A stretch of DNA of 64,000 nucleotides. It comes from Cerioporus squamosus (taxonomy: Eukaryota; Basidiomycota; Agaricomycetes; Polyporales; Polyporaceae). The number at the start of each line of letters is the position of its first letter. The stretch's first letter is position 1. A program made the position numbers and the translations under genes. This document shows positions 1 to 11,678 of the stretch, one piece after another. The DNA is taken from assembly GCA_022592435.1 (NCBI GenBank), contig JABYQS010000034.1:186001-250000 (forward strand), in the 5' to 3' direction. The notes beneath the pieces are model-generated. The model ran no database searches, was not told the DNA's origin, and worked only from the letters and a program-made list of their open reading frames with translations.

Positions 1-1557
1 GTCGGATTTGTCCGGGTCCGAAGCTGCACGAGCTGTTGGCCATTATTGCGGCTGAACATGCGCTCAGGGACGCACTCCGAGTCGTTATCAGTGTACCTGA
101 GGACGTCAGAGGGGTTTCAATCTAGTCGTTGCGCTACTTGACCCCTCGCCTCCTAGAGATGCAGACCACTTACAACTGTAGGAGGCTGCGTCTGAACTTT
201 GGAGTAAGTTGAATAGACTTCAGGACTAGTCGTCTCCGTCTGCTTCGGAGTGCCCGTTTCATTGATGCTGTCATTCAAGCTGTCATCGGTGCCGCCAGAT
301 CTTTGAGTAACCACTAGTACTGCAGGCACCGGCGCTCTCCTGGTTACCTCCCGCTGCTTCTGCGCCACTGCGAACGTCGACAACTCCTCCAGTTCACCTA
401 GGCACGCTGAACTTACGCACATTGGAGGATCCTCAGCATGGCGCACACTGCACAGTGTGAGAACAGGTGTGTATGTATGTGCGTGCGCGCGCAGATAGAT
501 CTCATTGGGTCGAGGGTCGAATTGCATGCTCTCCACACGTTGCTGAGTCGTTGCGAGGGACTGCCGTTGTAGTACGTCCTCCTATCATCGTGACTCCTAT
601 CATGCACATCTCTAGACCGGAGATTCCTCGGACACCGTGCCTGGGTAGACTGGGGGCGGCGATAGAGAGATGCTGAGGACGCATCTGTGTTGTTGCTGAG
701 CGTTCAAGCAGTGGGCGTCCTGACGCGGCCGCGATGAGTTGTGAGATGCCGGCTGGCTGGCTGGCCGTTACCATGAAGTCGCTGTGGAAACGGGTCCTCA
801 GGCGGGCCGGCTGGGATTCCATGGATAGATTCTGTTGTGATGAGCCCCTTGGCACACGTCTTGTTGATGGGGCAAAAGTTACACGGCGTGGGATGGACTC
901 TGTGGCCAGAATTTGAACAAAGGCATGAGCGTGGAACTGCAGCTTCCCATTGCCTTTGTTTCTGCCAGCGATACCACGGGCGACGCTGTAGAGCAGAGAC
1001 ATACAACTCATCGTTTCCGCACCACAGGTTGTACTGAGGACATCGGCGCAAGGATTTGGGCGCGACGGACGATCGCACGGGTAAATGGACGAATTGGCGA
1101 TGGGACCTGGCCATCAGGAACGAGCGTGGATGGGAGGCCCAATACCGGCCGGGTAACCTGGCAACGGCGGTTCGATCCTACAAGCTTGCCTTGTATGGGC
1201 ATCTCCTCCCTCCGGCGAGTTCACCCAGGTTCACGCTTATCCTCGAGTTCATTACCGATTCCGAGGGTCGCCCCGGAACAGGGCGGCCGGATGCAGGCTG
1301 GACACATGGTTCGGTCGCGCGCACGATGGGATCGAATGCGATCATATAAGAACCGCGGGTGCCTCTCCCCGAATCCTCACCTCTTTCCCCCCCTCCCTGC
1401 TCTTTCCTTCAAGACCTTGACTGGTTCGTTGAACGGCCGCTTTCTGCCTTCTTCTCGACCAGGTGTCATTCCACTTTCTCGTCGGTGCCATCCAGTGCAA
1501 CCCCTCTTGAGCAACATTATCCCTGTCTAGTCTACTTCTTTCCTTGGGCTAGCCAAG
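1..1557. other. Intergenic region and upstream flank of the first gene
   Basis: I see no convincing gene here. Short ORFs occur on both strands but lack splice-supported extension, codon-like bias or recognisable domains. The last 210 bases look like the promoter and 5' leader of the gene starting at 1558 (TATA box and a long pyrimidine tract). Confidence 0.6.
1345..1350 (+). promoter_or_regulatory. TATA box of the secreted repeat protein gene
   Basis: TATAAG lies about 210 bases before the start codon at 1558 and is followed by a C/T-rich stretch (about 1375-1400). A TATA box followed by a pyrimidine-rich leader is typical of strongly expressed fungal genes. The link to this gene is inferred from position. 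Confidence 0.5.
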
Positions 1558-3609
1558 ATGGTGTTCTCCAAGTCTCAAGCCACCCTCGTTGCTTTCTATG
1601 TCCTCGCCTCCTCCCAGCAGGTCTTCGGCCGCATGCGCTGGATGGAGCGGGACAACCGCCCCGTCTGGTTGAACCCTCGTCGTTTCGGCCAGGAGCACCC
1701 CGCTGTCATTGACAAGCTCAGCGCTGCGTGCCCGGGTGAGGTCTGCGGCACGCTCTCTGGTGCTGCCATCACCCCTCTCCTTGCCGCGCAGCCGGAGTGC
1801 TCGCAGCAGGACATGGCCGACCAGATCATCGGTGAGTAGTTTAGCGCACACTTGCGGCCGCCAGAAGTTTGATCTGACCGCCACTCGTTCTCCTCGTGCA
1901 GATGCCGCCCAGCAATTCGATGATGCCACGAAGGCGAACATGATCGCGCTCGCCGTGGAGTACCGCCAGGCGGAGAAGAACACGCCCCCGGATTTCACGA
2001 CCAACCCGCCGACGAACCGCAACTCCGTCTTCTGCCAGAAGGCACCCAAGAACGCGGAGCTCAACGGTCTCGTCCAGGCACAGGATCCGGCTAACGACCC
2101 CAACCTTTTCTTCGACCCCGCTACCCAGAAGTCCGTCACCAAGGGTTCGCAGGCCAACACCTTCCCCTTCGGCACCTCTGGCTCGGGCAGCTCCAACGCC
2201 ACCGCGTCGTCTTCCTCTGCGGCTGCTGCCTCCTCGACTGCAGTCCTCGCTGTCAGCGTGACCGACTCTGCCACTGCCACTGCTACGGCTAGCAGCGACT
2301 GCGAGGTACGGCGTCTCTCTGCTAGGTTTCCTACATGACGCTCACATGTCTTGTACAGAGCGTCGTCACTGTCACCGTGACCGCATCGGCGACCGATGCT
2401 GCTTCTACCGCCGCCGCCGCTACGACTACGTCTGCTGCTGCTGCCGCGTCATCGACCGCTGACCCCTCGACCATCGGCGACTTCGGCTCGTGCTCTGTTC
2501 CCCAGATTCAGTTCGGTGTCGGCTTCGACAACCGCAAGGAGACCTCGTTCGAGCCAGTTGACCAGACCTCGTACAACCACGGCTCCGCCCAGGCCATCGG
2601 CATCATTACTCAGTTTATCTGTGACACCCTGACCAACAAGTGCGGCGCGGACGCAACCGCGAAGGCAACTTGTCAGACCGCCAAGGCCGCTGCCGACACG
2701 GGTGCCGCGAAGACTGGCGAGCAGGCCGATCTCTTCAACGCTGCCTTTGGCATCACCACCAAGTTCGCAGACGTCGTCGCCATCGACGACCAGGGCAACG
2801 CCGTCCCCGGCACCGGCTCCGCTGCCAACCAGGATGCCCTCACCAACGGCTCTGGAGGCATCGGTGACTTCGGCTCATGCTCGGTCCCCCAGATCGAGTT
2901 CGGTGTTGGGTTCGACAACCGCAAGGAGACGTCGTTCGAGCCCGTCGACAAGACATCGTTCAATCACGGCTCGGCCCAGAACATCGATATCATCACCCAG
3001 TTCATCTGCGACACCCTGACCAACTCGTGCGGTGCCGACGCGACCGCGAAGGCGACCTGCCAGAAGGCCCGCGCGGCCGCTGACACCGCTGCCCCGAAGA
3101 CCGGTGCCCAAGCCGACCTCTTCAACGCTGCCTTCGGCATCACGACCACCTTCTCGCAGGTCGCCGCCGTCGACGACCAGGGCAACGTGATCGCGGGCAG
3201 CACCGGCTCTGCCCCCGCCGCGTCCTCTTCTGCCGCTGCTGCCGCTTCGACCACCGCCGCTGCTGCGACGACGTCCGCGGCTGCGGCCACTAGCACCGCT
3301 GCTGCGACCGCCACGACGTCGTCCGCTGCCGCTGCGACCAGCTCTGCCGCCGCGGCGTCGGGCGACAACCTCCAGACGTTCACCGGCGCGCTCGGCGGCG
3401 TCACTCCCCCGCCCGTGACGGCGAACGCGGACGGCTCGTTCCAGGTCCAGGGCAACGCCTCGTTCAAGGACCTGAACAACGCCCTCACGCGCTCGTGCGA
3501 CGTCCAGCACAACCAGTGCGCCAACGCCGCGAACGCCTCTGGGAACAAGGGCGACCTCACCGTCGCGGCGTGCGGCGACCAGCAGACGCAGTGCGACGCC
3601 GCGCACTAA
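1558..3609 (+). CDS. Secreted Ala/Ser/Thr-rich protein with a tandemly duplicated Cys domain
   Basis: Three exons (1558-1831, 1902-2305, 2359-3609) join in phase to give 642 residues. A hydrophobic N-terminus of about 24 residues, ending in VFG, looks like a signal peptide. Two copies of a roughly 110-residue domain follow, each starting IGDFGSCSVPQI and containing FNAAFGITT (about 2473-2835 and 2860-3195); they are nearly identical and share regularly placed cysteines. Low-complexity Ala/Ser/Thr linkers, likely O-glycosylated, separate the N-terminal region, the repeats and a C-terminal domain with four cysteines (3361-3609). The product is probably extracellular or wall-associated. I do not recognise an enzymatic motif. 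No GPI signal is apparent, because the C-terminus is hydrophilic. Function unknown; the gene model itself is strong. Confidence 0.85.
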
Positions 3610-4211
3610 GCGGCCCCTCCCTATTTCTGTTGTGTTGGTCGGTCTTCCGTGGCTTCCTCCTGCGGCGCAACGAGGGTAGCTATTTCCTGCTATCGTTATG
3701 CACTACTACATACCGCTTTTGAGATTTGCTGAGGTTTACTGGTTCTACCGTACGTCCCCGCTGCCTAGCGACCATCCCGTGCTCACCGCGGGGGCCGTTT
3801 GCGTACTGCTAGTCTACACTTCTTCTGCCGTTCTTTCTTCCGCACTGCACTGTAGCACGTACTGGATGCACCACTGCTCGACGCTGTATTTGACACTCGT
3901 TTACTTAGGTCTAGGTCTTGGAAAGAGCATACCCCTTCCTTATCCCTCAAGTGCCCGTCTGCTTGTGCGACTGGCTCGTTGACAAAAAGGAAGATGTCAA
4001 AGTACTCTGCTACAAGCTTTGGTAAGGACAGCAGCGCGTCGTCGTCTAAGACACGTAAACATGTCTTGCTTCATCATTCTATGGAGTTCTCACTCGTGAG
4101 CCGGGAGACGATAGCACATACAACACAAGAGTCCCTTCGTATGCTACACCTATACACAAGTATGCATCGTCCAACATTCCATGTATCTTACTCTGCAGTC
4201 GAAGCTGAGTT
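3610..4211. other. Convergent intergenic region
   Basis: This lies between the 3' ends of the secreted repeat protein (plus) and an unidentified minus-strand gene. It should contain both 3' untranslated regions. I see no further gene. Confidence 0.6.
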
Positions 4212-7200
4212 CTATCTCGCCGGATCCGCGACCCGCGTCTTGCGCCACTTCCCATTCTCCGGGGTCATGGCGCGCGCAACGTCTATAGGGGTGGCCTTCG
4301 CAGCAGGATCCAGGTAGTCTTGCAGGGCGGGAGGGAGCGCACCGGTCTTGCGTTGCTCCTCGGTGAGGCTGAACAGCTCGCGCATGCGCGGAGCGTGTTC
4401 GCAGACGACGTACGCGACGAACGTCGCTACGTTCAGCGCATCCACCGGTGTCCGGATATCGAGCAGAGGTGCATGCTGGTCCGCGATGAACTTCCCCTGA
4501 TTTTTCCCAATGGTCAGTCAGGCCCCAGCACTCGCTGTGGATAAGGACAAGGACGCCACGCACCTCGGGGAAGTAGATCTCTGGAAGACTCGTCAGGTCC
4601 TGTCAACCGGCTGCCTGAACGTCGGCTGTATTATGGACGGCCTTGACGGTGTCCACCCAGGCGCAAGTCATGACGCCTACGGAACCGCTCGTGACCAGGC
4701 CGAATACTGGGAATCTCCTGATCCCGAACAGACGGATGAACGACAGCATCGCGGTCTGCTGGAGTCGATTCTGCTCAGTCGCTGCCTCTTCTTCCACCGA
4801 ATCCAATGGGCACTTCGCATGTGCAACGGAGAGTATAGGGACGTCCAGGCTGCGAGGACCATAATTGGCGGGCGAATACGATCCGGACAGAGGGTGGTCG
4901 AGAGTGTTGCTCTGACCGGCAGCAGACGATCCGTCGAAAAGGTCCATGCCCGCCATGCTAGCTGAAGAAGTCTGGGGGAGAGTTGTGGCACCCGTGTCGA
5001 GATACGCTTGTTTTGCGTCGAGGGTAGGCACCGGTCGCGGAGCGTTACCAGAAAATGCACCGTCCGTAGATTTGCAATCCTGCGAAGCTGGACGAGGGGG
5101 CCGAGGACGCCTGACGACGCAATCCGGCTCCTCCTCCAAAGTACCTGACGCTCGAGCAAGAGACGGCGCCCGGGTGGCTACGTTCTTGGCGACTTCGGGG
5201 GAGCTGTAGGCGTCGGGAATGCATACGGTGATTATACCATCTGCCGTGCCCTGTGTCTGTTCGCAGTTGAGCTCGTCGTGTGACTGACGTTGAATCGTGT
5301 CGCGCAAGACCATATCTGCATCCATCCACTCGAGGAAAGCAGAGCGACGGTAGCTGTCCGTGGGGCACGGTGGATAGATGGCAATGAATGCATCATAACA
5401 TTCATTGCAGATCTTACGAGCCGCGCTCGACGGGTTCGATGGGTCCGCGTTGGCACTGTGCTGGGAGAGGAGGGAGACGCACGGGTTCTCCGAGAAGAAC
5501 AAGGTTGCTTCGCGGCTGCCATACAATCAGCAAGCTCCAAAAGATGCAGATAGAAGATACACACTGGTGATAGACGTCACATTCCACGCAACAGCTAACA
5601 ATGGCGGATATCAATTGGTCCCACAGATGACGATAGCTCGTTTCAATCCGAGCCTTCCCTTGGGTCGCGGACGCCTGTGGGTCCGCCGTACTTGCAGTCC
5701 TCACCTCCCCGGCGGGGTTGACAGCACTGAGCGCGATCCACGATATGGAGGATATTGCAGAGGCTCGCCTTGATGACCTCCTGGACTCTCGGACGCGCAT
5801 AACCGATGAACAGGTCTTGTTTTGCGAGGATCGTATGCATCGTGGAGTTCGGTGACGATGTGATGGAGGCGAGGGCTCGGACAGAGAGAGCGGGTCGTCA
5901 GCTGGATCGCTATGAGTAGTATGCATGGGCTCTATCACGCTCGTTGCAACGACGATAATGACATACCATGTCGCTAGTGAAGTGAACCAAGGCAGTCGCA
6001 AATATGTAGATGGCTGGAAGGGCAATAATGCCCTTCCAGATGGAGGTCACAATCACCCTCCGAGCATAGAAGTATGGTCGCATGTGATGTTCGTGGCAAA
6101 CCTTGGTGACCCTAAGGCGTTTGTTTGTCAGATCTTTCCAGGCACAACGACCGTTCGTTGGTAGAGTCCAAGCCAAAACGCACCTGTCACTGCGAACGCG
6201 CTCCTCAGACCCATCATCGAGGTCGTCCTGTGAATCAAGCTCGTCTTGGGAATCGAACCGAGGTCGTATATCTGCTCTCCAGCGTGGATAGGAAAGCACC
6301 CTTGACGTGTCGGGAAGCGTCCAACTGTGAAACTTCTTTGACGGCCTGCAGAAGAGAGCGAGCTTGACCACATCCACCGGAATGCTCAGATCGAAAGAGC
6401 GAGAGCCGAACGTGGTGGCATGAACTCGAGGCTAGTCACTGTTAGTAGAAAGTAACACCGTGATGCGGCCTCTAAGCTCACCAGGTCGTCCTCGTCTTCT
6501 AGGGGCGAGTCATCGGACCAAGCAATGACCGGTCGAATCGTGGCACTAGTTTTCTCGCAGATAAGCCCCACGAGGAGCCCTCGCGAGCCCATGGCTGTTC
6601 GGTGATGAAGAGCGCTCTCCAAAAGAGTACATATGCCGGTGACGCTGTCCACACAGATCACTGCTGCCACTTGTGGATCCGCGTCTCCTAGGCATTCTAG
6701 CTGTTGGTCGTGGCCTGCACACGTTCTGAAATAGGGAGCGTCATCTTCTACGCAGCGTTTTGCGAAAGATGATCGAGTTTCGTAAACGCTAGAGTTGGAG
6801 AATTCCTCGACGTCCATTGAAGAGTCGAGATCTTCGAAGCTACGACTGCCTCGGCGCTCGAAGAAATCAGAGCTGTTTGTACGGGTAGCCCATGGGTGGC
6901 CGCGAGACTCATAGTCATCCTCGGCATCCTCGTCGATCACCTCCTCCTCCATCGAAGTGGCTGTACATCGCTAGTTCAGTACTAGATTCCTCATATACAG
7001 AGAGAAATTGCCTACCGGAGCTTCCAGAGGCGAGAGAATGAGCACATATGGCTACGTCAACTCCAGACGGAGATGAGTGGATGGATCGCACAGGGGAGGG
7101 TCCGGAATGTTATCACAATGGGCCTCGTATCGCTCGCGCATAAACAACACAGCCGTTCTGTGATAGTGAGTTGCAGTGCATGCGTCGGACGAGCGAGGCT

Positions 7201-7685
7201 TCGTTAAGGCGTATGGGGCAGAAATCCTGTAAGGTGCTGTGAGAGAGGTTCAACAAGCCTATGGAGACTGCAGCTGCTTACCGGAGTTCATGCAGCGGAT
7301 ACACATGCCTGAGAAGAAGGACAAGCATGTTGACAACCTCTGGGAGGATGATGCGTGTCACGCAATGTGCGCGTCGGAGCGCGGTGACCTGCTGCAGTAT
7401 CGCAGCATACAGGTCGTCCGGGAAGGGTCCTCCGGGCAGTACATCGACAGTTTGCACATGCGGACGAACTGCCATGACGTGAGACTCGTGCAACTGACGG
7501 ACGGCGTCGCACATTAAGGCGGGATCCTGAAGTATCAATTGCTTGAGCGCACGTTTCAGTCAAAAATAGGAGTAACTCACTCGGGAGAAGATGCTGCTGG
7601 GTAGCGGCGAATCGAAGAGCGCAAGGTATTGTCTGGCCTCTGGCGGCCATGTATGGGGAGGGATGGATAGGTCTTTAGTCATCAT
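4212..7685 (-). CDS. Unidentified multi-exon protein; possibly two genes
   Basis: Clear coding blocks on the minus strand are linked by plausible GT-AG introns. Exon 1 is 7685-7581 (MMTKDLSIPPHTW...) and exon 2 is 7526-7282, with phases agreeing. An acidic block at 6952-6480 is followed by one containing VDVVKLALFCRPSKKF at about 6400-6180. A long block runs 5515-4680 and the last exons end at a stop at 4212. The last part reads FPVFGLVTSGSVGVMTCAW, then EIYFPE, then GKFIADQHAPLLDIRTPVDA, and has the feel of a conserved domain. The motif VPILSVAHAK before it weakly recalls the core strand of PD-(D/E)XK nuclease-like fungal proteins, but the expected acidic residue is not clear. Splicing between 6180 and 5520 could not be resolved, so two adjacent genes are possible. 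Function unknown. Confidence 0.5.
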
Positions 7686-8020
7686 GCTCTGTTCGAACGG
7701 CCTATGACCCTCAGTATCTGGGGACTGAACCAACCGTACCGTTGGAGGCTCGTTAGGAAGAGAGTCGTTCCTATATACCGCAAGTTGCCCCTTTCCCCGT
7801 GCTTATATAAGCACGACATCCCCAATTGCATTTGGGCGAACTTCCAAAGCTGGTGTCCTGGATAGTCGCCACTTACTCCGTCAAGAGCTCTTGCAGGAAG
7901 TGCTATTGATTTCTGAGGAAGTACGTGGTATGATGGCTTTCAACGTTGACACCTGCGTGAGAAGAGTTCACGGTCATTGGCGATCGCTGCGTACAAGATA
8001 CAAGTGGTATATTTGCTAAA
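7686..8020. other. Promoter region of the unidentified gene
   Basis: This holds the upstream region of the minus-strand gene starting at 7685 and the 3' region of the Svf1 homologue. A symmetric TATATAA at about 7804-7810 lies roughly 120 bases upstream of the start codon. No gene is seen. Confidence 0.5.
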
Positions 8021-9770
8021 TCATGAGATGAACGTCGCCTCGTTGTAGAACATGCCTTCCACATCAACCTCGCCGGAGACACCCTCGATGATGCCGCTCG
8101 GAAGGGTGACGTGAAGTGTTGCTTTGTTAAGCCACTATATCACGACGAGGGGAAGGTCAGCCCCGTCTCAAGCACGACGTGTGGAAAGCTGCGCACCTGG
8201 TAGATATACGGCTTCGTCCCAGCAACGTAGCTCACCATCGTCTTGATGACATACGGAATCTCCGCGAGGAAGTCAACCTTCTCGATCAAGCCCTTGTACG
8301 AGTCGGGGGTTCCAAGGTCAAGTGTCAAGGTCGCATCTATGGGACCGGAGGCCCCAGGCGCGATGGAAGGTCCTGCCCACCGGAAGACGATCTCTGTGGG
8401 GGCGTCGTATCCGGTATCCGGATCGTGCGCTTTCTTCGAGTGCACGGCACGCGAGATCACACCCGCACTCGCGGGCTGCTCCTCGTCTGGCCACTTCGTC
8501 TCCGCGGTAACAGCAGCGAGCTTCCCGCCGAGGACGAGCGAGCCGACATTCGCGGTGACGAATCCAGAGCCCGCGCCCTTGCGGCCATACGCGTCGATCG
8601 TGGTGAACTCCATCTGGATGGCGGAGACACCGCCATGCGCCTCGCTCTGGAAGTGGGCGAAGTTCCAACGGGCGGCGACGAGGTTCGGGCGCATGCCCTG
8701 AATCGCGTGGACGAACATGCCGGGGCCCTTCACGGAAGTCGCCTTCCCTTTGTGCACCAGGAGGCCGGACGCGACATACCGCGGCCAGAATCTGTGGACC
8801 ACGTAGCCCTCTGCGTTCTTCGGGTCGGGACCAAAGTACGAGTACCCGCCGTTAGGGCCCTTGCCAACCTTGTAGCCGGGAATGCTCGCAGGGCGGGAGA
8901 CGTCGAGCGTAATCTGCAGATCGTTGTCGAGGTTCGTGGTGACCGTGTAGCCTTCCGGGAAGTCGGTACCGGGCTTCGACTTGTACGTGATAGAGAATTG
9001 GTCGGCTTTGCTCGACCTCTTGTCGAGCCCTTGGGGAGGGGTGACGAAGTTGGTCACGTTGATGGACTTCCATATGTTCTCCTTGGTATTCGGGTTATAT
9101 ATCTTGCAAGTGAATTGAATCGTGGGGTACCACACGCTGGACAGGTAGAGAGTACGTCAGACGCTAATTCGGACAGCATCCACAGACAAGATGTCCACTC
9201 TGCCTCGTCTTGAGTTCGCACCTGACAAGTGCCCAGACCTTGTACTGCAAGACGCGCGCAAGATGTCGACCGTTCAGCAGCATGATACGCTGTGCGCACA
9301 TAGATCCCACATGGGGTTGACATCATCCGCGGCGCTCCGGGCGGGACCATCGGTCTACTGGCAATGCGAGTCGACCATCGATGTTGTCCAACGCAACAAG
9401 CATCGACGTCTTTTCCTTTCCACCCCGCGCCCATCCAACTCGGGAACGCCAACGCGTTGCCATATCCTTTAAACGGAGAGAAACAAGACTCACCCAATCG
9501 ACGAATGGATAACCTGGCACATCAATGATGTCCCATCCTCCAGTATGGTGTAGAAGATCTGAGTCTCCGCTGAAAACCCGCTAGGGCACGCCCACTCGGT
9601 GTCCTTGGGCTCGAGTTCGCCGAAGAGCTCCTCGGGCTTGAACGCGGACGAGACGGGGTGGAAGTTGGGTGCATTGGGGTCGACGGGCGGCGAGGTGCTG
9701 TCACGTCAGACTGTGAGGATCGCCGCACCCAGCTAGCGGGAAGCACTTACGAGAACAACGAGGAGAACAT
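8021..9770 (-). CDS. SVF1: Svf1-like survival factor
   Basis: Four exons (9770-9751, 9697-9494, 9136-8197, 8134-8021) join in phase to 425 residues, within the usual range for the Svf1 family. The sequence begins MFSSLFSTSPPVDPNAPNF and contains the family-like blocks IHSSIGVWYPTIQFTCKIYN and HRFWPRYVASG; it ends in NEATFIS. Yeast Svf1 is a soluble lipocalin-like protein required for survival under oxidative stress and diauxic shift, and it has been linked to ceramide handling between ER and Golgi. The role here is inferred from family membership. The third intron junction (CAG to TGG) removes a stop-containing stretch and restores the conserved-looking C-terminus. Intron 2 is 357 nt, far longer than its neighbours. 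Only about 575 bases separate this gene from the divergent F-box gene. Confidence 0.88.
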
Positions 9771-10346
9771 GGTGGTTGCGGAGGGAGGAGAAACAGTACA
9801 CGGCTGAAGGAGGAGTAAGGGCTGGTCCGTGGCATGGTGATCCTGCAGGATAGAGGCTAGCTCCTCACGTAATCATCATATGTAACGCCGTCATTCTGCC
9901 TGAATTGGTCAACTGGGGCAAGGTTCGGGTTTGGCTAAGTCTTTCAGCACCAACTTGAACGCTATCAAGACCTCTGGCATGTCTTACCCATGCTCAAACT
10001 CATGGCCTTCTGCCCCGGTTGTCCATGGCGACTGCAACGAGGTGAGTGTAGGGATCCTGGGATTTGTGCGATGCTGAGGCCGAGGGTGCAGTGCCTAGCC
10101 GCGGCTTGGCCCTACAGTGACGACTCGATAGATCTCCTTGACGCTTCAACCGATTCTTCATCGCAGCATTGACTCAGGAACCATATACGCAGTAAGTCGT
10201 GCCCGCAGGTCATTGACTGCGGACCACTAAGTCATAGCTGCATTATCAAGTTCTCCTGCGAAGCCTCACCGAAGGCTGGCCCAGCGATTGCAATAACCTC
10301 CGGGACCCCCCGCTCCTCATACTCAACCAGCGACTACCACCTTCCG
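9771..10346. promoter_or_regulatory. Divergent promoter between the Svf1 and F-box genes
   Basis: The two flanking genes start on opposite strands here, so the 576-base gap must contain both promoters. No clear TATA box was found for either. No ORF of interest. Confidence 0.5.
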
Positions 10347-11678
10347 ATGCACAGTCGACGCATACCTCAGGAAATATACGACGAGATCCTCGCCAATATC
10401 CGCCATGACGAGGATACCTTGCGCAGCTGCAGTCTGGTCTGCCATGCCTGGCTGCCCCGCGCACGCCACCATCTCTTCCACAGCATCTCGCTCGACCCAT
10501 CCTCTTGTAGCCATTTCGAGGCTCTCGCCCAGTCGTGCCCGGAATTCGCACCTCTGGTCCGCGTCCTGGAATTGCGCGGCCGCGTTTCTACGCGCAGAGG
10601 CTGGTGGGACCCGGAAAACGGCTCGCCGGCCAACCTCGCATGGCCCACGTTGCCCGGCAGGGGCATGCAGAACAACCCCTCCCGCCGTGATTCGGACGTG
10701 TTGGAGACGCTCTCCTGGCTCCGCGACACATTCACGTCTTCCTCTCACGGCCCTCCTGGAACCATCAAGCTCCCGAACGTCCGCAGCCTGCGACTCGACG
10801 AAGTTACGTTCGACACCGATACCGTAGCGTTCCTGTGGGCGGCGTTTCCCCGTATCGAATCGCTGACGTTGAACGGTTGTTCGGCTATGGCCTTCGCGAG
10901 CCTCGAGGACCTATTGCAGTCGTTTCAGCAGCTGAAAAGTTTGCATCTGTTGTCGGTGGAGTGGCTTCCGAGCCAATATTCGGGGAGTACACACCCCAGT
11001 ACGCTGTCGGCATCGACCCCACGTCTCTCTTTGGCCCACCTGGAGTTTACGCGTGACATTTTCGTTCAACCGGTATTCGCCTGGTTGTTGAGAGCGTCGG
11101 CTCATCGGACAATTCGTTCCCTGAAGTGCTCCATCGCTACGCAGACGAGCGCGAATGCGCTGCGGTCCTTTCTGGAGGCATCTGGCCCTACCCTACAGCA
11201 GTTCTCTGTCACTCTGTCCGAGTCACGAGATCCAACTGGTGAGCACGAAACGTTGATGATATGCTCCCTGCTGTGCTCTTTGTTCACATGTGAATTTCTT
11301 CCAGCAATACTGGAGACCACACAGTTTGACCTGTCTCCCTGCACCGGCGTTGAACGCCTCGCACTCCAATGCTCCTCGCGTGGCTCCATGTCCGAGCACA
11401 ACTCACTCTCCTGGGTCCTCATCCTTCTATCCAAAGTCTGCTCGCCATGTCTGCGCGATCTCCACATCTCCATTGCATCCACACAACTAGCGAGGTTGAA
11501 CCTCGAAGGCCTCGACGTCGTTCTTGCCAAGACCTGCTATGGATCGCTTCGGAGTTTGAGGTTCGTTTTTAATGGCGACACTGGGCGCACGGCGATGGGA
11601 GGCACGGTAGAGAGGGCGCTGAGGGAGCGACTCTCGACTGCGCACTCGCACGGGATCATCCAGGTAGAATACGCGTAG
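10347..11678 (+). CDS. F-box-like protein, intronless
   Basis: An uninterrupted frame of 443 codons. Residues 1-45 (RRIPQEIYDEILANIRHDED...LRSCSLVCHAWLPRARHHLF) match the F-box pattern I/L-P-x-E-I, then C-x-L-V-C-x-x-W and R-x-x-L-F. The rest has irregular leucine-rich stretches such as VRSLRLDEVTF and IESLTLNGCSA, typical of basidiomycete F-box/LRR proteins. The F-box binds Skp1 in SCF ubiquitin ligases while the tail recruits a substrate; which substrate cannot be said. This is the first of four F-box genes within 11 kb. Lack of introns is unusual compared with its neighbours. Confidence 0.85.
   Translation: MHSRRIPQEIYDEILANIRHDEDTLRSCSLVCHAWLPRARHHLFHSISLDPSSCSHFEALAQSCPEFAPLVRVLELRGRVSTRRGWWDPENGSPANLAWPTLPGRGMQNNPSRRDSDVLETLSWLRDTFTSSSHGPPGTIKLPNVRSLRLDEVTFDTDTVAFLWAAFPRIESLTLNGCSAMAFASLEDLLQSFQQLKSLHLLSVEWLPSQYSGSTHPSTLSASTPRLSLAHLEFTRDIFVQPVFAWLLRASAHRTIRSLKCSIATQTSANALRSFLEASGPTLQQFSVTLSESRDPTGEHETLMICSLLCSLFTCEFLPAILETTQFDLSPCTGVERLALQCSSRGSMSEHNSLSWVLILLSKVCSPCLRDLHISIASTQLARLNLEGLDVVLAKTCYGSLRSLRFVFNGDTGRTAMGGTVERALRERLSTAHSHGIIQVEYA

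Noticed and set aside
2875..3606. Antisense frame of 243 codons across the secreted repeat protein
   Set aside because: Caused by the GC-rich, Ala/Ser-coding repeats; composition (Arg/Gly runs) is that of a shadow frame.
6244..6260. tRNA B-box-like GGTTCGATTCCCA on the minus strand
   Set aside because: No A box, acceptor stem or anticodon arm at proper spacing; it lies in a plausible coding exon (RPRFDSQDEL).
8179..9213. 344-codon frame antisense to the Svf1 gene
   Set aside because: It mirrors a strongly supported coding exon and has random-like composition.
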